A stretch of 64,000 bases of DNA from Microbacterium immunditiarum (GTDB lineage: Bacteria; Actinomycetota; Actinomycetes; Actinomycetales; Microbacteriaceae): positions 2,480,001 through 2,544,000 of the forward strand of contig NZ_JACCBV010000001.1 in assembly GCF_013409785.1 (NCBI RefSeq). The letters run 5' to 3'. Within the stretch, counting starts at the first letter, position 1; each line of letters begins with the position of its first letter. This document shows, piece after piece, positions 35,518-44,946 of the stretch. Below the pieces are notes generated by a model. It was given only the letters and a program-made list of their open reading frames with translations. It ran no database searches and had not been told where the DNA came from. Both the position numbers and the translations under genes were made by a program.

Positions 35518-36630
35518 TTGAGCGCGCCCGCCGCACAGACTCCCGCGCCGACGCCCGCGCCGAGCGCCCGCGACCGCAGGCGGTGGGCGCGGTTTCTCGT
35601 CGACGAGCGTGCCGAGGCGCGCCTGTACCGCCAGCTCGCGAGCCGGCGCACGGGGGAGGAGCGCGCGATCCTCGAGTCCCTCGCCGACGCCGAGGGACGC
35701 CATGAGGCGCACTGGCTCGCACTCCTCGGCGGCGAGCCCAAGCGCCTCCCTCGGCGAAGCCTCGACACGGTCGTCCTCGGCTGGATGGCGCGACGCTTCG
35801 GGTGGATCTTCGTCCTCGCCCTCGCGCAGAACGCCGAGCGGCGGTCGCCCTATGACGACGAGCCGTTCGCGACGGCGGCGATGGCGGCGGACGAGAAGAT
35901 CCACAGCGAGGTGATCCGCACCCTCGCCGCTCGCGGACGCCGCCGCCTGTCCGGAACCTTCCGCGCGGCGGTGTTCGGCGCGAACGACGGTCTCGTCTCG
36001 AACCTCGCGCTCGTGATGGGCATCGGCGCGACCGGCGTCGCGTCTCAGTTCGTGCTCTTCAGCGGCATCGCGGGCCTGCTGGCCGGCGCCCTGTCGATGG
36101 CGGCGGGCGAGTTCGTGTCGGTGCGGTCGCAGCGCGAGCTGCTGTCGGCGACCGAGCCGAACGACGACGCCCACCACGCGCTCAGCGACCTCGACCTCGA
36201 CGCGAACGAACTGGCTCTCGTCTATCGGGCGAGGGGGATGAGCGAAGCGGATGCCACAGCCCGCGCCCGCCGCGTGATCCGTGTCGCCCAGGGCATCGAG
36301 ACCGCCCCGGCGATCACCAGCCCCGTCGGCGTTCCCGACGACCACGAGGTGGTCGGGCGAGCGTGGGGAGCGGCGATCTCGAGCTTTCTCTTCTTCGCCT
36401 CCGGCGCGATCATCCCCGTGCTGCCGTGGATGGTCGGTCTGAGCGGTCTCGCGGCGGTGATCACCGCCCTCGTGCTCGTGGGGACCGCCCTCATGCTGAC
36501 GGGCGCGACGGTCGGACTCCTCTCCGGAGGGCCGCCCCTGCGGCGCGCCCTGCGCCAGCTCGGGATCGGCTTCGGCGCCGCAGCCGTCACCTACGCGCTC
36601 GGTCTGCTGTTCGGCGTCACACTGGGCTGA
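35518..36630 (+). CDS. Ferritin-like / VIT1 fusion membrane protein (MbfA-like)
   Basis: A 370-residue fusion. Residues about 20-150 form a ferritin-like/rubrerythrin domain with metal-ligand patterns DERAEARLYRQLASR and EGRHEAHWLALLGG, and later DEKIHSEVI. Residues about 155-370 are a VIT1/CCC1 iron or manganese transporter with FGANDGLVSNLALVMGI, MAAGEFVSVRSQRE and three to four more helices. MbfA of this type exports iron in alphaproteobacteria. TTG 35518 start is supported by AGGAGG 6 bases before it. Confidence 0.88.
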   Translation: MSAPAAQTPAPTPAPSARDRRRWARFLVDERAEARLYRQLASRRTGEERAILESLADAEGRHEAHWLALLGGEPKRLPRRSLDTVVLGWMARRFGWIFVLALAQNAERRSPYDDEPFATAAMAADEKIHSEVIRTLAARGRRRLSGTFRAAVFGANDGLVSNLALVMGIGATGVASQFVLFSGIAGLLAGALSMAAGEFVSVRSQRELLSATEPNDDAHHALSDLDLDANELALVYRARGMSEADATARARRVIRVAQGIETAPAITSPVGVPDDHEVVGRAWGAAISSFLFFASGAIIPVLPWMVGLSGLAAVITALVLVGTALMLTGATVGLLSGGPPLRRALRQLGIGFGAAAVTYALGLLFGVTLG

Positions 36631-36710
36631 CCGGGACGGGCCGCTCGATTCGTTCCGAGCCGCCGAACGTGATATCGTCGATCCTCGGTTGCGAAACCGA
36701 AAACCACCTC

Positions 36711-36795
36711 GCGCGGGTGGCGGAATAGGTAGACGCGCTAGCTTGAGGTGCTAGTGCCCGTATAGGGCGTGGGGGTTCAAGTCCCCCCTCGCGCA
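36711..36795 (+). tRNA. tRNA-Leu (GAG)
   Basis: An 85-nt type II tRNA. The acceptor stem GCGCGGG pairs with CTCGCGC (one G-U). The anticodon stem CTAGC/GCTAG holds loop TTGAGGT with anticodon GAG. The long variable arm is TGCCCGTATAGGGCG. The T arm is GGGGG-TTCAAGT-CCCCC. The discriminator base is A and no CCA is encoded. Confidence 0.95.
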
Positions 36796-36799
36796 CAGT

Positions 36800-36833
36800 G
36801 AGATCTGGGCCCCTTTCGAGGGGCCCAGATCTC
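36800..36833. terminator. Strong hairpin terminator after tRNA-Leu
   Basis: Perfect 14-bp arms GAGATCTGGGCCCC / GGGGCCCAGATCTC with a 6-base loop, five bases after the tRNA and followed by GTTTC. Confidence 0.9.
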
Positions 36834-36857
36834 GTTTCAATGCTCGTTCCCGACAGT

Positions 36858-36885
36858 GAAGGCCCCCACGACTTCGGGGGCCTTC
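36858..36885. terminator. Second hairpin before the M20 peptidase
   Basis: Arms GAAGGCCCCC / GGGGGCCTTC (10 bp perfect) with an 8-base loop, 27 bases upstream of the peptidase ATG. Either a second terminator for the tRNA or part of the peptidase leader. Confidence 0.6.
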
Positions 36886-36911
36886 GCCGTCGAGAGGATA
36901 GGTTGGAGCGC

Positions 36912-38207
36912 ATGCCCGAAGCCCCCCTTCCCGAGGTCGTCGAGGTCGCGCGAGACCTCATCCGCTTCGACACCACGAACTACGGCGGAGGCCGCTCGAA
37001 GGGCGAGCGCGAGGCGGCTGAGTACGTCGGCGCCTACCTCGAGTCGATCGGGCTGACGCCCGAGCTCTACGAGCCGATCCCACGCCGCACCAACGTCATG
37101 GCGCGCGTTCCGGGACGCGACCGTTCGAAGCCGGCGCTCGTGCTGCACGGCCACCTCGACGTCGTCCCGGCGATCGCCGAGGACTGGAGCGTCGACCCGT
37201 TCGCAGGCGAGATCAGGGACGGCATGCTGTGGGGCCGCGGCGCCGTCGACATGAAGGACATGGACGCCATGATCCTCACGTCGGTCGCCGACATCCTTCG
37301 CGCGGGCGCGCAGCCCGAGCGCGACCTGATCCTCACGTTCTTCGCCGATGAGGAGAACGGGGGAGTCGAGGGCTCCGCTCTCGTCGTGCGCGACCGCCCC
37401 GAGTGGTTCGCGGGCGCGACCGAGGCGATCAGCGAGGTCGGCGGCTACTCCATCACCGCAGGAGGTCGGCGCGCCTACCTCCTGCAGACGGGCGAGAAGG
37501 CCCTCATCTGGCTCCGCCTCGTCGCTCGGGGCGTCGCCGCCCACGGCAGCCGCTACCACCCCGAGAACGCGATCACGCGGCTCTCCGAGGCCGTCACGGC
37601 ACTCGGCCGCACCGAGTGGCCCGTGCGGCTGACCGACACGACCCGCGAGCTCCTCGACGGGCTCGCGGCACTCACCGGGGCATCCGCCGACGATCCCGAC
37701 GCCCTCGCCGACGCGACGGGCGCGGCATCCGGCTTCATCCGCTCCACCCTGCGCACGACGACCAACCCGACCGGGCTCACCGCCGGCTACAAGCACAACG
37801 TGATCCCCGACCGCGCCGAGGCCCTCATCGACGTGCGCGTGCTCCCGGGCACCGAGGATGCGGCGCTCGCCGACATCCGGCGCGTCGTCGGCGACGACAT
37901 CGAGGTCGAGGTCGTCGTGCAGGACGTCGGCCTCGAGGTGCCGTTCGAGGGCCCGCTCGTCGACGCGATGGTCGCGACCCTCGGCCGGCACGACCCCGGC
38001 ACGCCCGTCATCCCTTACCTCATGGGCGGCGGCACCGACAACAAGGCGCTCTCGCGCCTGGGCATCGCGGGCTTCGGCTTCGCACCCCTGCGGCTGCCCG
38101 CCGACCTCGACTTCACCGGCATGTTCCACGGCGTCGACGAGCGCGTGCCCATCGACGCCCTCGTGTTCGGCAAGACTGTCCTCACCGACCTCCTCCGCAC
38201 CTACTGA
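36912..38207 (+). CDS. M20 family metallopeptidase/amidohydrolase
   Basis: A 431-residue zinc hydrolase of the ArgE/DapE/CPG2 family. Metal ligands are in LHGHLDVVP (near residue 80), WGRGAVDMKDMDA (Asp, near 108), and FADEENGG (Glu-Glu, near 145); the dimerisation domain has AHGSRYHPENAI, and GGGTDNK lies near 375. It cleaves N-acyl amino acids or dipeptides; the substrate cannot be told. ATG 36912 gives MPEAPLPEVVEVARDLIRFDTTNYGG, a standard N-terminal start for the family (given here only as the start region). Confidence 0.9.
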   Translation: MPEAPLPEVVEVARDLIRFDTTNYGGGRSKGEREAAEYVGAYLESIGLTPELYEPIPRRTNVMARVPGRDRSKPALVLHGHLDVVPAIAEDWSVDPFAGEIRDGMLWGRGAVDMKDMDAMILTSVADILRAGAQPERDLILTFFADEENGGVEGSALVVRDRPEWFAGATEAISEVGGYSITAGGRRAYLLQTGEKALIWLRLVARGVAAHGSRYHPENAITRLSEAVTALGRTEWPVRLTDTTRELLDGLAALTGASADDPDALADATGAASGFIRSTLRTTTNPTGLTAGYKHNVIPDRAEALIDVRVLPGTEDAALADIRRVVGDDIEVEVVVQDVGLEVPFEGPLVDAMVATLGRHDPGTPVIPYLMGGGTDNKALSRLGIAGFGFAPLRLPADLDFTGMFHGVDERVPIDALVFGKTVLTDLLRTY

Positions 38208-38276
38208 CTCACGTCGCCCCGAGCGACCAGACACGACGGATGCCCCGCCCGCGGCATCCCGCACCGAAAGGCGTGC

Positions 38277-39107
38277 ATGCAGCATCTGTTCGAGGCGATC
38301 ATCCTGGGATTGGTCCAGGGCCTGACCGAATTCCTCCCCGTGTCGTCGAGCGCGCACCTGCGCATCGTGGGCGAGTTCCTGCCGAGCGCCGAGGACCCGG
38401 GCGCGGCGTTCACCGCGATCACGCAGATCGGCACGGAGGCGGCCGTCGTCGTGTTCTTCTGGCGTGACATCGTGCGCATCATCGGCGCGTGGTTCAAGGC
38501 GCTGTTCGGACGCATCCCGCCCAGCGATCCCGACGCGCGCCTCGGGTGGCTGATCATCATCGGCAGCATCCCGATCGTCGTGCTCGGGCTGCTGTTCCAG
38601 GACCAGATCGAGACCGTCTTCCGGTCACTGTGGCTCGTCGCCGGCATGCTCATCCTCTTCGGCGTGCTGCTCGGCATCGCCGACCACATCGGCGCGAAGC
38701 GGCGCAGACTGCACGACATCACCGTTCCGCACGGCATCGTCTACGGGTTCGCGCAGGCGCTCGCCCTCATCCCCGGCGTGTCACGCTCGGGCGGCACGAT
38801 CACGGCCGGCCTGCTCATGGGCTACGAGCGGGCCGCGGCCGCGCGGTACGCGTTCCTGCTCGCGATCCCGGCCGTGTTCGGCAGCGGCTTCTATCAGCTC
38901 TTCAAGAGCTGGGACGAGCCGGGCGTCTTCACGCTCGGAGAGACCGCCGTCGCAACGGCCGTCGCCTTCCTCGTGGCGCTCGGGGTGATCGCGTTCTTCA
39001 TGAGCTGGATCTCGAAGCACAGCTTCCTGCCGTTCGTCGTGTACCGCGTCGCGCTCGGCTCGACGATCCTCGTGCTGCTGAGCGTGGGGGTGCTCCAGCC
39101 GCTGTGA
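38277..39107 (+). CDS. uppP: Undecaprenyl-diphosphatase UppP (BacA)
   Basis: A 276-residue membrane phosphatase that recycles undecaprenyl pyrophosphate for peptidoglycan synthesis and gives bacitracin tolerance. It has about seven to eight helices, the [19 protein letters not shown] motif [16 protein letters not shown] (residues 15-30), and the second signature [17 protein letters not shown] near 165. Length fits the family. It shares direction with the M20 gene, 69 bases apart, so may be co-transcribed. Confidence 0.95.
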   Translation: MQHLFEAIILGLVQGLTEFLPVSSSAHLRIVGEFLPSAEDPGAAFTAITQIGTEAAVVVFFWRDIVRIIGAWFKALFGRIPPSDPDARLGWLIIIGSIPIVVLGLLFQDQIETVFRSLWLVAGMLILFGVLLGIADHIGAKRRRLHDITVPHGIVYGFAQALALIPGVSRSGGTITAGLLMGYERAAAARYAFLLAIPAVFGSGFYQLFKSWDEPGVFTLGETAVATAVAFLVALGVIAFFMSWISKHSFLPFVVYRVALGSTILVLLSVGVLQPL

Positions 39108-39129
39108 GCCGGTCGCGCGGTGCGGGACG

Positions 39130-39996
39130 TCAGCGTCGCGGCGGGTCGTCGCGGCCGGGCTTGGAGGGCCCGTCGCCGCGTCGGCGCAGGTAGCGCTCGA
39201 ACTCCTGGGCGATGGCATCGCCGGATGCCTCGGGCGAGTCCCACGTGTCACGCGTGCGCTCGAGCTGGCGGATGTACTCCGTCATCTCCTCGTCGTCGGC
39301 GGCCGCGGCGTCGATCGACGCCTCCCACGCGGCGGCATCGGTCGCGAGCGTGCCGCGATCGACGGGCGCCCCGGTGAGGTCTTCGAGGCGGTCCAGCAGC
39401 GCGAGCGTCGCCTTGGGGGAGGGCGTGTGGCCCGCGACGTAGTGCGGGACGCTGGCCCACAGGCTCGCCGAGGGGATGCCCGCGGCATCCGCGGCGTGTG
39501 AGAGGACGCTCAGGATGCCGACCGGTCCTTCGTACGTGCTGCGCTCGAGATCCAGCGACTGGCGGACCTTCTCGCTGTCGCTGCCCGCGAACACGGAGAT
39601 GGGGCGGGTGTGCGGCACGTCGGACATCATCGAGCCGAGGCTCACGAACCCCGTGACGTCCTCGCGCAGCGCGACGTCGATGAGCTCGCCCGCGAACGCC
39701 TGCCACGCACGCGCGGGCTCGACTCCCGTGAGCAGCCACAGCTGGGTGCCGCGCGTCGCATGCACCGGGCGATGGATCGTGGCCTCGGGCCACTTCAGCC
39801 GGCGCCGTCCCTCGCCGTCGATCTCGACGTGCGGGCGCGTGTACTGGTAGTCGAAGTACAGCTCGGGGTCGACGGAGAAAACGGGTTCGTACGATCCGCT
39901 CGTCTTCAGCTGCGCGATGGCGGACGAAGCGGCCTCACCGGCGTCGTTCCATCCGTCGAACGCGGCGACGAGCACTCGGCGTCCCAGTCCGTCCAC
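39130..39996 (-). CDS. PAC2 family protein
   Basis: A 288-residue protein of the PAC2 family, related to eukaryotic proteasome-assembly chaperones. Recognisable parts are VLVAAFDGWNDAGEAASSAI at the N-terminus (conserved G-W-N-D-A), PHTRPISVFAG and the GIPSASLWASVPHYVAG segment. The C-terminal third is charged and probably helical. Common in actinobacteria, including those without proteasomes. GTG 39996 start; function unknown. Confidence 0.85.
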   Translation of the reverse strand: MDGLGRRVLVAAFDGWNDAGEAASSAIAQLKTSGSYEPVFSVDPELYFDYQYTRPHVEIDGEGRRRLKWPEATIHRPVHATRGTQLWLLTGVEPARAWQAFAGELIDVALREDVTGFVSLGSMMSDVPHTRPISVFAGSDSEKVRQSLDLERSTYEGPVGILSVLSHAADAAGIPSASLWASVPHYVAGHTPSPKATLALLDRLEDLTGAPVDRGTLATDAAAWEASIDAAAADDEEMTEYIRQLERTRDTWDSPEASGDAIAQEFERYLRRRGDGPSKPGRDDPPRR

Positions 39997-40116
39997 ACGA
40001 CCCCCTCCGACCGCGGCACCCGCCGTCGGTCAGTTCCAGGATAGGCGTCGAGGCCGAGGACGGGGCCGCTGCCGTGCGGCCGGTCGGCCCCGAGCGGCCC
40101 TCGTTAGGATTGAGCG

Positions 40117-40797
40117 GTGAATCCCCGCCTTCCCGCCGCCGTCCTGTGGGACATGGACGGCACCCTCGTCGACACCGAGCCGTACTGGATCGCCGCCGAG
40201 ACGCCGCTCGTCGAGAGCTTCGGCGGGTCGTGGTCGCACGAGGAGTCGCTCCGACTGGTGGGGCTGGGCCTCGACGACGCGGCGCGCATCTTCCAGGACG
40301 CGGGTGTGCGGATGCCGGTCGACGACATCGTCAACCGCCTCACCGACGACGTCCTCGCGCAGCTCACGACGAGGGGCGTGCCGTTCCGTCCCGGCGCGCG
40401 CGAGCTGCTCGCGAGCCTGCGCGACGCGGGAGTGCCGACGGCGCTCGTGACGATGTCGCTGCGCCGCATGGCGCAGTCGGTCGTCGACCTCATCGACTTC
40501 GAGGCGTTCGACATCATCGTCGCGGGCGACGAGGTGGCCCGCCCGAAGCCGTTCCCCGACCCGTACCTTCGTGCGAGCGAGCTGCTGGGCGTCGACCCCG
40601 CCGACACGATCGCGATCGAGGACTCGCCCAACGGACTGCGCTCGGCGGTGGCCGCAGGCGCGGTCGCGATCGGCGTCCCGAACATCATCGGCCTCGAGGG
40701 CGCGGGCGCCCACGCGCTGTGGCCCACGCTCTCGGGCCGTACCGCCGACGACATCGCCGCGCTGCACGGCGCTCACTTCAGAGGAGTCCGCCGATGA
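40117..40797 (+). CDS. HAD family phosphatase (beta-phosphoglucomutase-like)
   Basis: A 226-residue haloacid-dehalogenase-fold phosphatase. Motif I is WDMDGTLVDTEP (residues 10-21), motif II VTMSLR near 111, motif III KPFPDPYL near 147 and motif IV EDSPNG near 167. A small helical cap lies between motifs I and II. Substrate unknown. It overlaps the TrmI start by four bases, as in many actinobacteria, so is translated together with it. Confidence 0.9.
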   Translation: MNPRLPAAVLWDMDGTLVDTEPYWIAAETPLVESFGGSWSHEESLRLVGLGLDDAARIFQDAGVRMPVDDIVNRLTDDVLAQLTTRGVPFRPGARELLASLRDAGVPTALVTMSLRRMAQSVVDLIDFEAFDIIVAGDEVARPKPFPDPYLRASELLGVDPADTIAIEDSPNGLRSAVAAGAVAIGVPNIIGLEGAGAHALWPTLSGRTADDIAALHGAHFRGVRR

Positions 40798-41837
40798 CCG
40801 ACGAACCGCTGACCGAGAACCGGATGCCCCACCCCGCATCCCGCCCGAGCGGCCCGTTCCGCGTGGGCGACCGCGTGCAGCTCACCGGTCCGAAGGGCCG
40901 ACTGCACACCATCACGCTCCGCCCCGGCGGCGAGCTGCACACCCACCACGGCGTGCTGCGGCACGAGCAGCTCATCGGCGTGCCCGACGGCTCGGTCGTC
41001 GAAGGCAGCGGCGGGCACGAGTACCTCGCCCTGCGGCCCCTCCTGCGCGACTTCGTCATGTCGATGCCGCGCGGCGCCGCGATCGTGTACCCGAAGGACG
41101 CGGCGCAGATCCTCGCCGAGGCGGATGTCTTCCCCGGCGCGACGGTCGTCGAGGCCGGCGTCGGCTCGGGTGCCCTGTCGCTGTGGCTGCTGCGGGCGGT
41201 CGGCGCATCCGGACGCCTCGTCTCGTTCGAGCGGCGTGCCGACTTCGCCGACGTGGCGAAGGCCAACGTCGAGACCTTCTTCGGCGAGATGCCCGCCAAC
41301 TGGGACGTCGTCGTCGGCGACCTCGTGGAGGCGCTCCCGGAGACGGTGGGCGCGGCATCCGTCGATCGTGTCGTCCTCGACATGCTCGCACCGTGGGAGT
41401 GCATCGACGCCGTCGCCGACGCGCTCACGCCGGGCGGGGTCGTGGTCTGCTACGTCGCGACGGCGACGCAGCTCAGCCGCGTAGCCGAGTACATCCGCAC
41501 AACCGGCCTGTTCACCGAGCCCGACGCGAGCGAGACGATGGTGCGCGGATGGCACGTCGAGGGCCTCGCGGTGCGCCCCGACCACCGGATGGTGGCCCAC
41601 ACCGGGTTCCTGCTGTGGGCGCGCCGCCTCGCTCCGGGTGCGATCCCGCCCGAGCGCAAGCGCCGTGCGTCGAAGTCCAGCTACAGCGACGAGGACGTCG
41701 AGCTGTGGACGCCCGGTGCCGTCGGAGACCGCGAGATCACCGACAAGAACCTTCGCAAGCGCGTGCGCGAGGCGCGGCGCGCCGCGGAGGGTGCTCGGCA
41801 GGCGGCCGCGGCCGATGAGGATGGCCGGGCCGAGTAG
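40794..41837 (+). CDS. trmI: tRNA (adenine-58-N1)-methyltransferase TrmI
   Basis: A 347-residue class I methyltransferase forming m1A58 in tRNA. The N-terminal part has FRVGDRVQLTGPKGR; the SAM site motif I is VVEAGVGSGALSLWLL near residue 118, then SFERRADFA and LDMLAPWE. The C-terminal 60 residues are a charged tail (KRRASKSSYSDEDVELWTPG) typical of actinobacterial TrmI. ATG 40794 overlaps the previous stop (ATGA), with GAGGAG 7-8 bases before it. The family motif set is well preserved. Confidence 0.93.
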   Translation: MTDEPLTENRMPHPASRPSGPFRVGDRVQLTGPKGRLHTITLRPGGELHTHHGVLRHEQLIGVPDGSVVEGSGGHEYLALRPLLRDFVMSMPRGAAIVYPKDAAQILAEADVFPGATVVEAGVGSGALSLWLLRAVGASGRLVSFERRADFADVAKANVETFFGEMPANWDVVVGDLVEALPETVGAASVDRVVLDMLAPWECIDAVADALTPGGVVVCYVATATQLSRVAEYIRTTGLFTEPDASETMVRGWHVEGLAVRPDHRMVAHTGFLLWARRLAPGAIPPERKRRASKSSYSDEDVELWTPGAVGDREITDKNLRKRVREARRAAEGARQAAAADEDGRAE

Positions 41838-41877
41838 GGCGTGAGGGGCGGCGCGCGATGCCGCCTAGACTGTTCCG

Positions 41878-42837
41878 GTGCGCAAGATCCCCGTTGCCCT
41901 CACGGTCGTCGCCCTCGCCGCCGTCGGCTTGACCGGCTGCTCCCAGTCCGCCGCCGACGCGTGCCCACGCCCGTCCGCCGATCCCGAGGTGGCGAACCTG
42001 GTCACGGTGACTGGCGACCAGGAGGACGTGCCACGCGTCAAGGTCTACACGCCGCTCCACACCGACGAGCTCGTCGTGGGCGACGTCGTGCGTGGTGAGG
42101 GCGCCCCGATCACGACGGTCGACCAGGTCGCCGTGGTCGATGTGTCGGTCATCAGCGCCGAGACCGGCGAGGAGATCGTCTCGACGCCGTACGACGGCGA
42201 TCTGTCGCGGGCGTTCGCGCTCTCGCGGTGGGAGCAGACGTTCCCGACGTTCGACCGCATCGTCGAGTGCGCGACCGAGGGCTCGCGCATCGTCGCCGCG
42301 CTCCCGCCGGGTGACGTCGCGCCCGAGGCTGCGGAGAGCTTCGGCATGTCCGAAGAGGATTCGGCCGTGCTCGTGGTTGACGTGCGCAAGGTGTTCCTGC
42401 CTCGCGCAGACGGCGCCAACCAGTTCAACGCCGATCGGGGCGTCCCCTCCGTCGTCCGCGCGCCGAACGGCCGCCCGGGCATCATCGTCCCCGACGGAGC
42501 ACCGCCCTCGGACCTCGTCGTCCAGACGATCAAGAAGGGCGACGGCGAGGCCGTGTCGTCGGATGCGCCGTTCCGCGCCCACTACACGGGCCTCACGTGG
42601 GCCGACCGCGAGGTGTTCCAGACCACGTGGGACGGCGAGCCGGCATCGCTCACGCTCGACTCGCTCGTGCCCGGCGTCGCCGAGGCGCTCGAGGGCGCGA
42701 CGGTGGGCTCGCAGGTGCTCGTCGTGGTGCCACCCGACCTCGGTTACGGCGAAGAGGAGCGGTCCGGGATCCCCGCCGATTCGACCCTCGTGTTCGTGTT
42801 CGACATCCTCGGGATCGACGCGGCTCCGGCCGAGTAG
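41878..42837 (+). CDS. FKBP-type peptidyl-prolyl isomerase lipoprotein
   Basis: A 319-residue exported lipoprotein. The signal peptide ends in VGLTGC (Cys21). The N-terminal half (residues 30-190) looks like a degenerate FKBP-like unit, while the C-terminal half holds a clear FKBP domain: FRAHYTGLTWADREVFQTTW, PGVAEALEGATVGSQVLVVVPPDLGYG and TLVFVFDIL. It would catalyse proline isomerisation at the cell surface. GTG 41878 start. It precedes pafBC without overlap. Confidence 0.9.
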   Translation: MRKIPVALTVVALAAVGLTGCSQSAADACPRPSADPEVANLVTVTGDQEDVPRVKVYTPLHTDELVVGDVVRGEGAPITTVDQVAVVDVSVISAETGEEIVSTPYDGDLSRAFALSRWEQTFPTFDRIVECATEGSRIVAALPPGDVAPEAAESFGMSEEDSAVLVVDVRKVFLPRADGANQFNADRGVPSVVRAPNGRPGIIVPDGAPPSDLVVQTIKKGDGEAVSSDAPFRAHYTGLTWADREVFQTTWDGEPASLTLDSLVPGVAEALEGATVGSQVLVVVPPDLGYGEEERSGIPADSTLVFVFDILGIDAAPAE

Positions 42838-42891
42838 AACGCGCTCCGCGAAACCCCGGAAGGGCGCCGCACCGGCGCCTAAGATGAGGGA

Positions 42892-43899
42892 GTGCCTGCC
42901 AAAGTCGCCGTGAAGAGCCCGCCCGATGAGCGGCTCGTGAACCTTGTCGTCGCCCTCATGGCGACCGACGTGGGGCTCACGAAGGACACGATCCTCACGT
43001 CGGTGGCCGGCTACCGCGAGCAGTACGAGTCGGGCGCGTCCAAGGACGCCCTCGAGAAGATGTTCGAGCGCGACAAGGAGAGCCTGCGCGCGCTCGGCGT
43101 GCCGATCGAGACGATCGGCGATTGGGCAGATCCCGACGATCTCCGCGAAGCGCGCTACCGCGTTCCCACGACCGAGTACGAGCTCCCCGAAGACATCACG
43201 TTCACACCCGCCGAGGTCGCGCTGCTGAACCTCGCGGGCACCGTGTGGGGCGAGAGCTCGATGTCCGCCGACGCCCGCACGGGGCTCCGCAAGATCCGGG
43301 CGCTCGGGATCGACGTCGACGAGCCGATCATCGGCTACACGCCGCGGATCAGCGTGCGCGAGCCGTCGTTCGGTCCGCTGCAGCAGGCGATCGAGCACTG
43401 CCGCGTCGTGACCTTCCCCTATCTCAAGCCAGGCGAGGCGGAACCGCGGATGCGCCATGTGCAGCCGCTCGCCCTCGTCGAGTTCGAGGGCCGGTGGCAC
43501 CTGTTCTCGAACGACCTCGACATGGACGCCGACCGCACGTTCCTGCTGGCGCGCGTCGTGGGCGACGTCACGATCACGCGGCAGCGCTTCGCGCGCGAGC
43601 TGCGCGAGGGAGCCGGCGACCGTGCCCTCGCCGGCCTCGACGCGGTCGCCGCGCGCAACAGGGCCCTGCTCGAGGTGAACCCCGGCTCCGAGGCCGCGCT
43701 GCGGCTCAGCCGCCGTGCGGAGCCCGCCGAGCAGGGCATCCACGTGCACTACGTCGACATCAACATCTTCGCCGACGAGCTGGCGTCGTACGGTCCCGAG
43801 GTGCGCGTCGTCGAGCCCGAAGACCTCCGCGACCACGTGATCCGGCGCCTGCACGCGACGGCCGAGGTGCACGGAGCGTTCGAAGGAGATCCGCAGTGA
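42892..43899 (+). CDS. pafB: PafB-like WYL-domain transcriptional regulator
   Basis: A 335-residue regulator with an N-terminal winged HTH (ERLVNLVVALMATDVGLTKDTI), a middle linker and a WYL domain (CRVVTFPYLKPGEAEPRMRHVQPLALV, with FEGRWHLF in place of the usual W-Y-L). PafB and PafC form a complex that activates the LexA/RecA-independent DNA-damage response in mycobacteria, with RNA polymerase. GTG 42892. Despite the proteasome name, no pup or prcBA is in the window. Overlaps pafC by four bases. Confidence 0.92.
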   Translation: MPAKVAVKSPPDERLVNLVVALMATDVGLTKDTILTSVAGYREQYESGASKDALEKMFERDKESLRALGVPIETIGDWADPDDLREARYRVPTTEYELPEDITFTPAEVALLNLAGTVWGESSMSADARTGLRKIRALGIDVDEPIIGYTPRISVREPSFGPLQQAIEHCRVVTFPYLKPGEAEPRMRHVQPLALVEFEGRWHLFSNDLDMDADRTFLLARVVGDVTITRQRFARELREGAGDRALAGLDAVAARNRALLEVNPGSEAALRLSRRAEPAEQGIHVHYVDINIFADELASYGPEVRVVEPEDLRDHVIRRLHATAEVHGAFEGDPQ

Positions 43900-44861
43900 C
43901 CGCCCGCCGCCAGCCGCTCGTCGCGACCGACCGCGCCGCCCTCATGCTGCAGCTCGTGCCGTACCTCATCTCCAAGGGCGAGGTGTCGATCGCCGAGGCC
44001 GCCGACGAGTTCGAGGTCACGCCGCAGCAGATGCGCTCGATGGTCGAGAAGCTGCCGATGATCGGCCTGCCGGGCGATAGCGGGTACTGGCAGATGCCGA
44101 ACGACCTCTTCGACATCGACTGGGACCTCCTCGACGAGCAGGACGTCATCGTCATCACGAACGCGGTCGGCCTCGAGCGCGCACCGCGGCTGACGGCGCG
44201 CGAGGCGGCCGCTCTGCTCACGGGCCTCCAGCTCGCGCGCTCGATCCCGGGCGTGGGCGACACCGACCTGTTCACCGGACTCCTGCGCAAGCTCTCCCGC
44301 GGAGCGTCGAGCGCGCCCGCGGAGGTCATCGTCGCCTCCGCCCCGGTCGACGCCGTCCGCGACGCGGTCGCGCGCGCGGTCCGGCAGGGCGTGGCGGTCT
44401 CGTTCACCTACAAGGCGCCGGATGCCCCGCCCACGACGCGCACGGTCGACCCCGTCAAGGTGCACATCGCCGATGGCCAGTGGTACCTGCAGGGCTGGTG
44501 CCACCTGCGCGAGGCGATGCGCACCTTCCACCTCGACCGCGTGAGCGACATCGAGCTCACCGATATCGCGATCGAGCACGGGCACGACCCGGTGCCCGAC
44601 TGGTTCCAGGAGGGCAAGGGCGACATCGTCGCGCGCGTGCGGTTCCCCGCATCCGTCGCCCCGCTTCTCGGGGACTATCTCGACCGCGCGCGCGTCGAGA
44701 CGGACGGCGAGTGGTCGGTCGCCACGATGCGCATCGCCGACGAGCAGAGCCTCAAACGGCTCGCGGCCCGTCGCGGAGGCGCCGTCGAGGTGCTCGAGCC
44801 CGCGGGCGCGCGCGCCGCTGCGCGGTCGTGGGCCGAAGCCGGCCTCGCGCAGTACAACTGA
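43896..44861 (+). CDS. pafC: PafC-like WYL-domain transcriptional regulator
   Basis: A 321-residue partner of PafB. The HTH part is MLQLVPYLISKGEVSIAEAADEFEVTPQQMRSMVEKL in conserved layout (residues 16-55), and the WYL part has VSFTYKAPDAPPTTRTVDPVKV and QWYLQGWCHLREAMRTFHLDRV. GTG 43896 overlaps the pafB stop (GTGA). The order pafB-pafC-tatA-tatC-helY matches Mycobacterium tuberculosis Rv2096c-Rv2092c. Confidence 0.93.
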   Translation: MTARRQPLVATDRAALMLQLVPYLISKGEVSIAEAADEFEVTPQQMRSMVEKLPMIGLPGDSGYWQMPNDLFDIDWDLLDEQDVIVITNAVGLERAPRLTAREAAALLTGLQLARSIPGVGDTDLFTGLLRKLSRGASSAPAEVIVASAPVDAVRDAVARAVRQGVAVSFTYKAPDAPPTTRTVDPVKVHIADGQWYLQGWCHLREAMRTFHLDRVSDIELTDIAIEHGHDPVPDWFQEGKGDIVARVRFPASVAPLLGDYLDRARVETDGEWSVATMRIADEQSLKRLAARRGGAVEVLEPAGARAAARSWAEAGLAQYN

Positions 44862-44946
44862 ACACCCGGCGAGTCGACCAGGCCTCTCGGCCGCCGATAC
44901 GGGCGGAGGGTTACACTGTCAGCGGACCCGCCGAAAGGAATCGACA

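Noticed and set aside
42892..44861. Proteasome accessory operon
   Set aside because: PafB/PafC are WYL regulators of DNA damage; no pup, prcBA or pafA is present.
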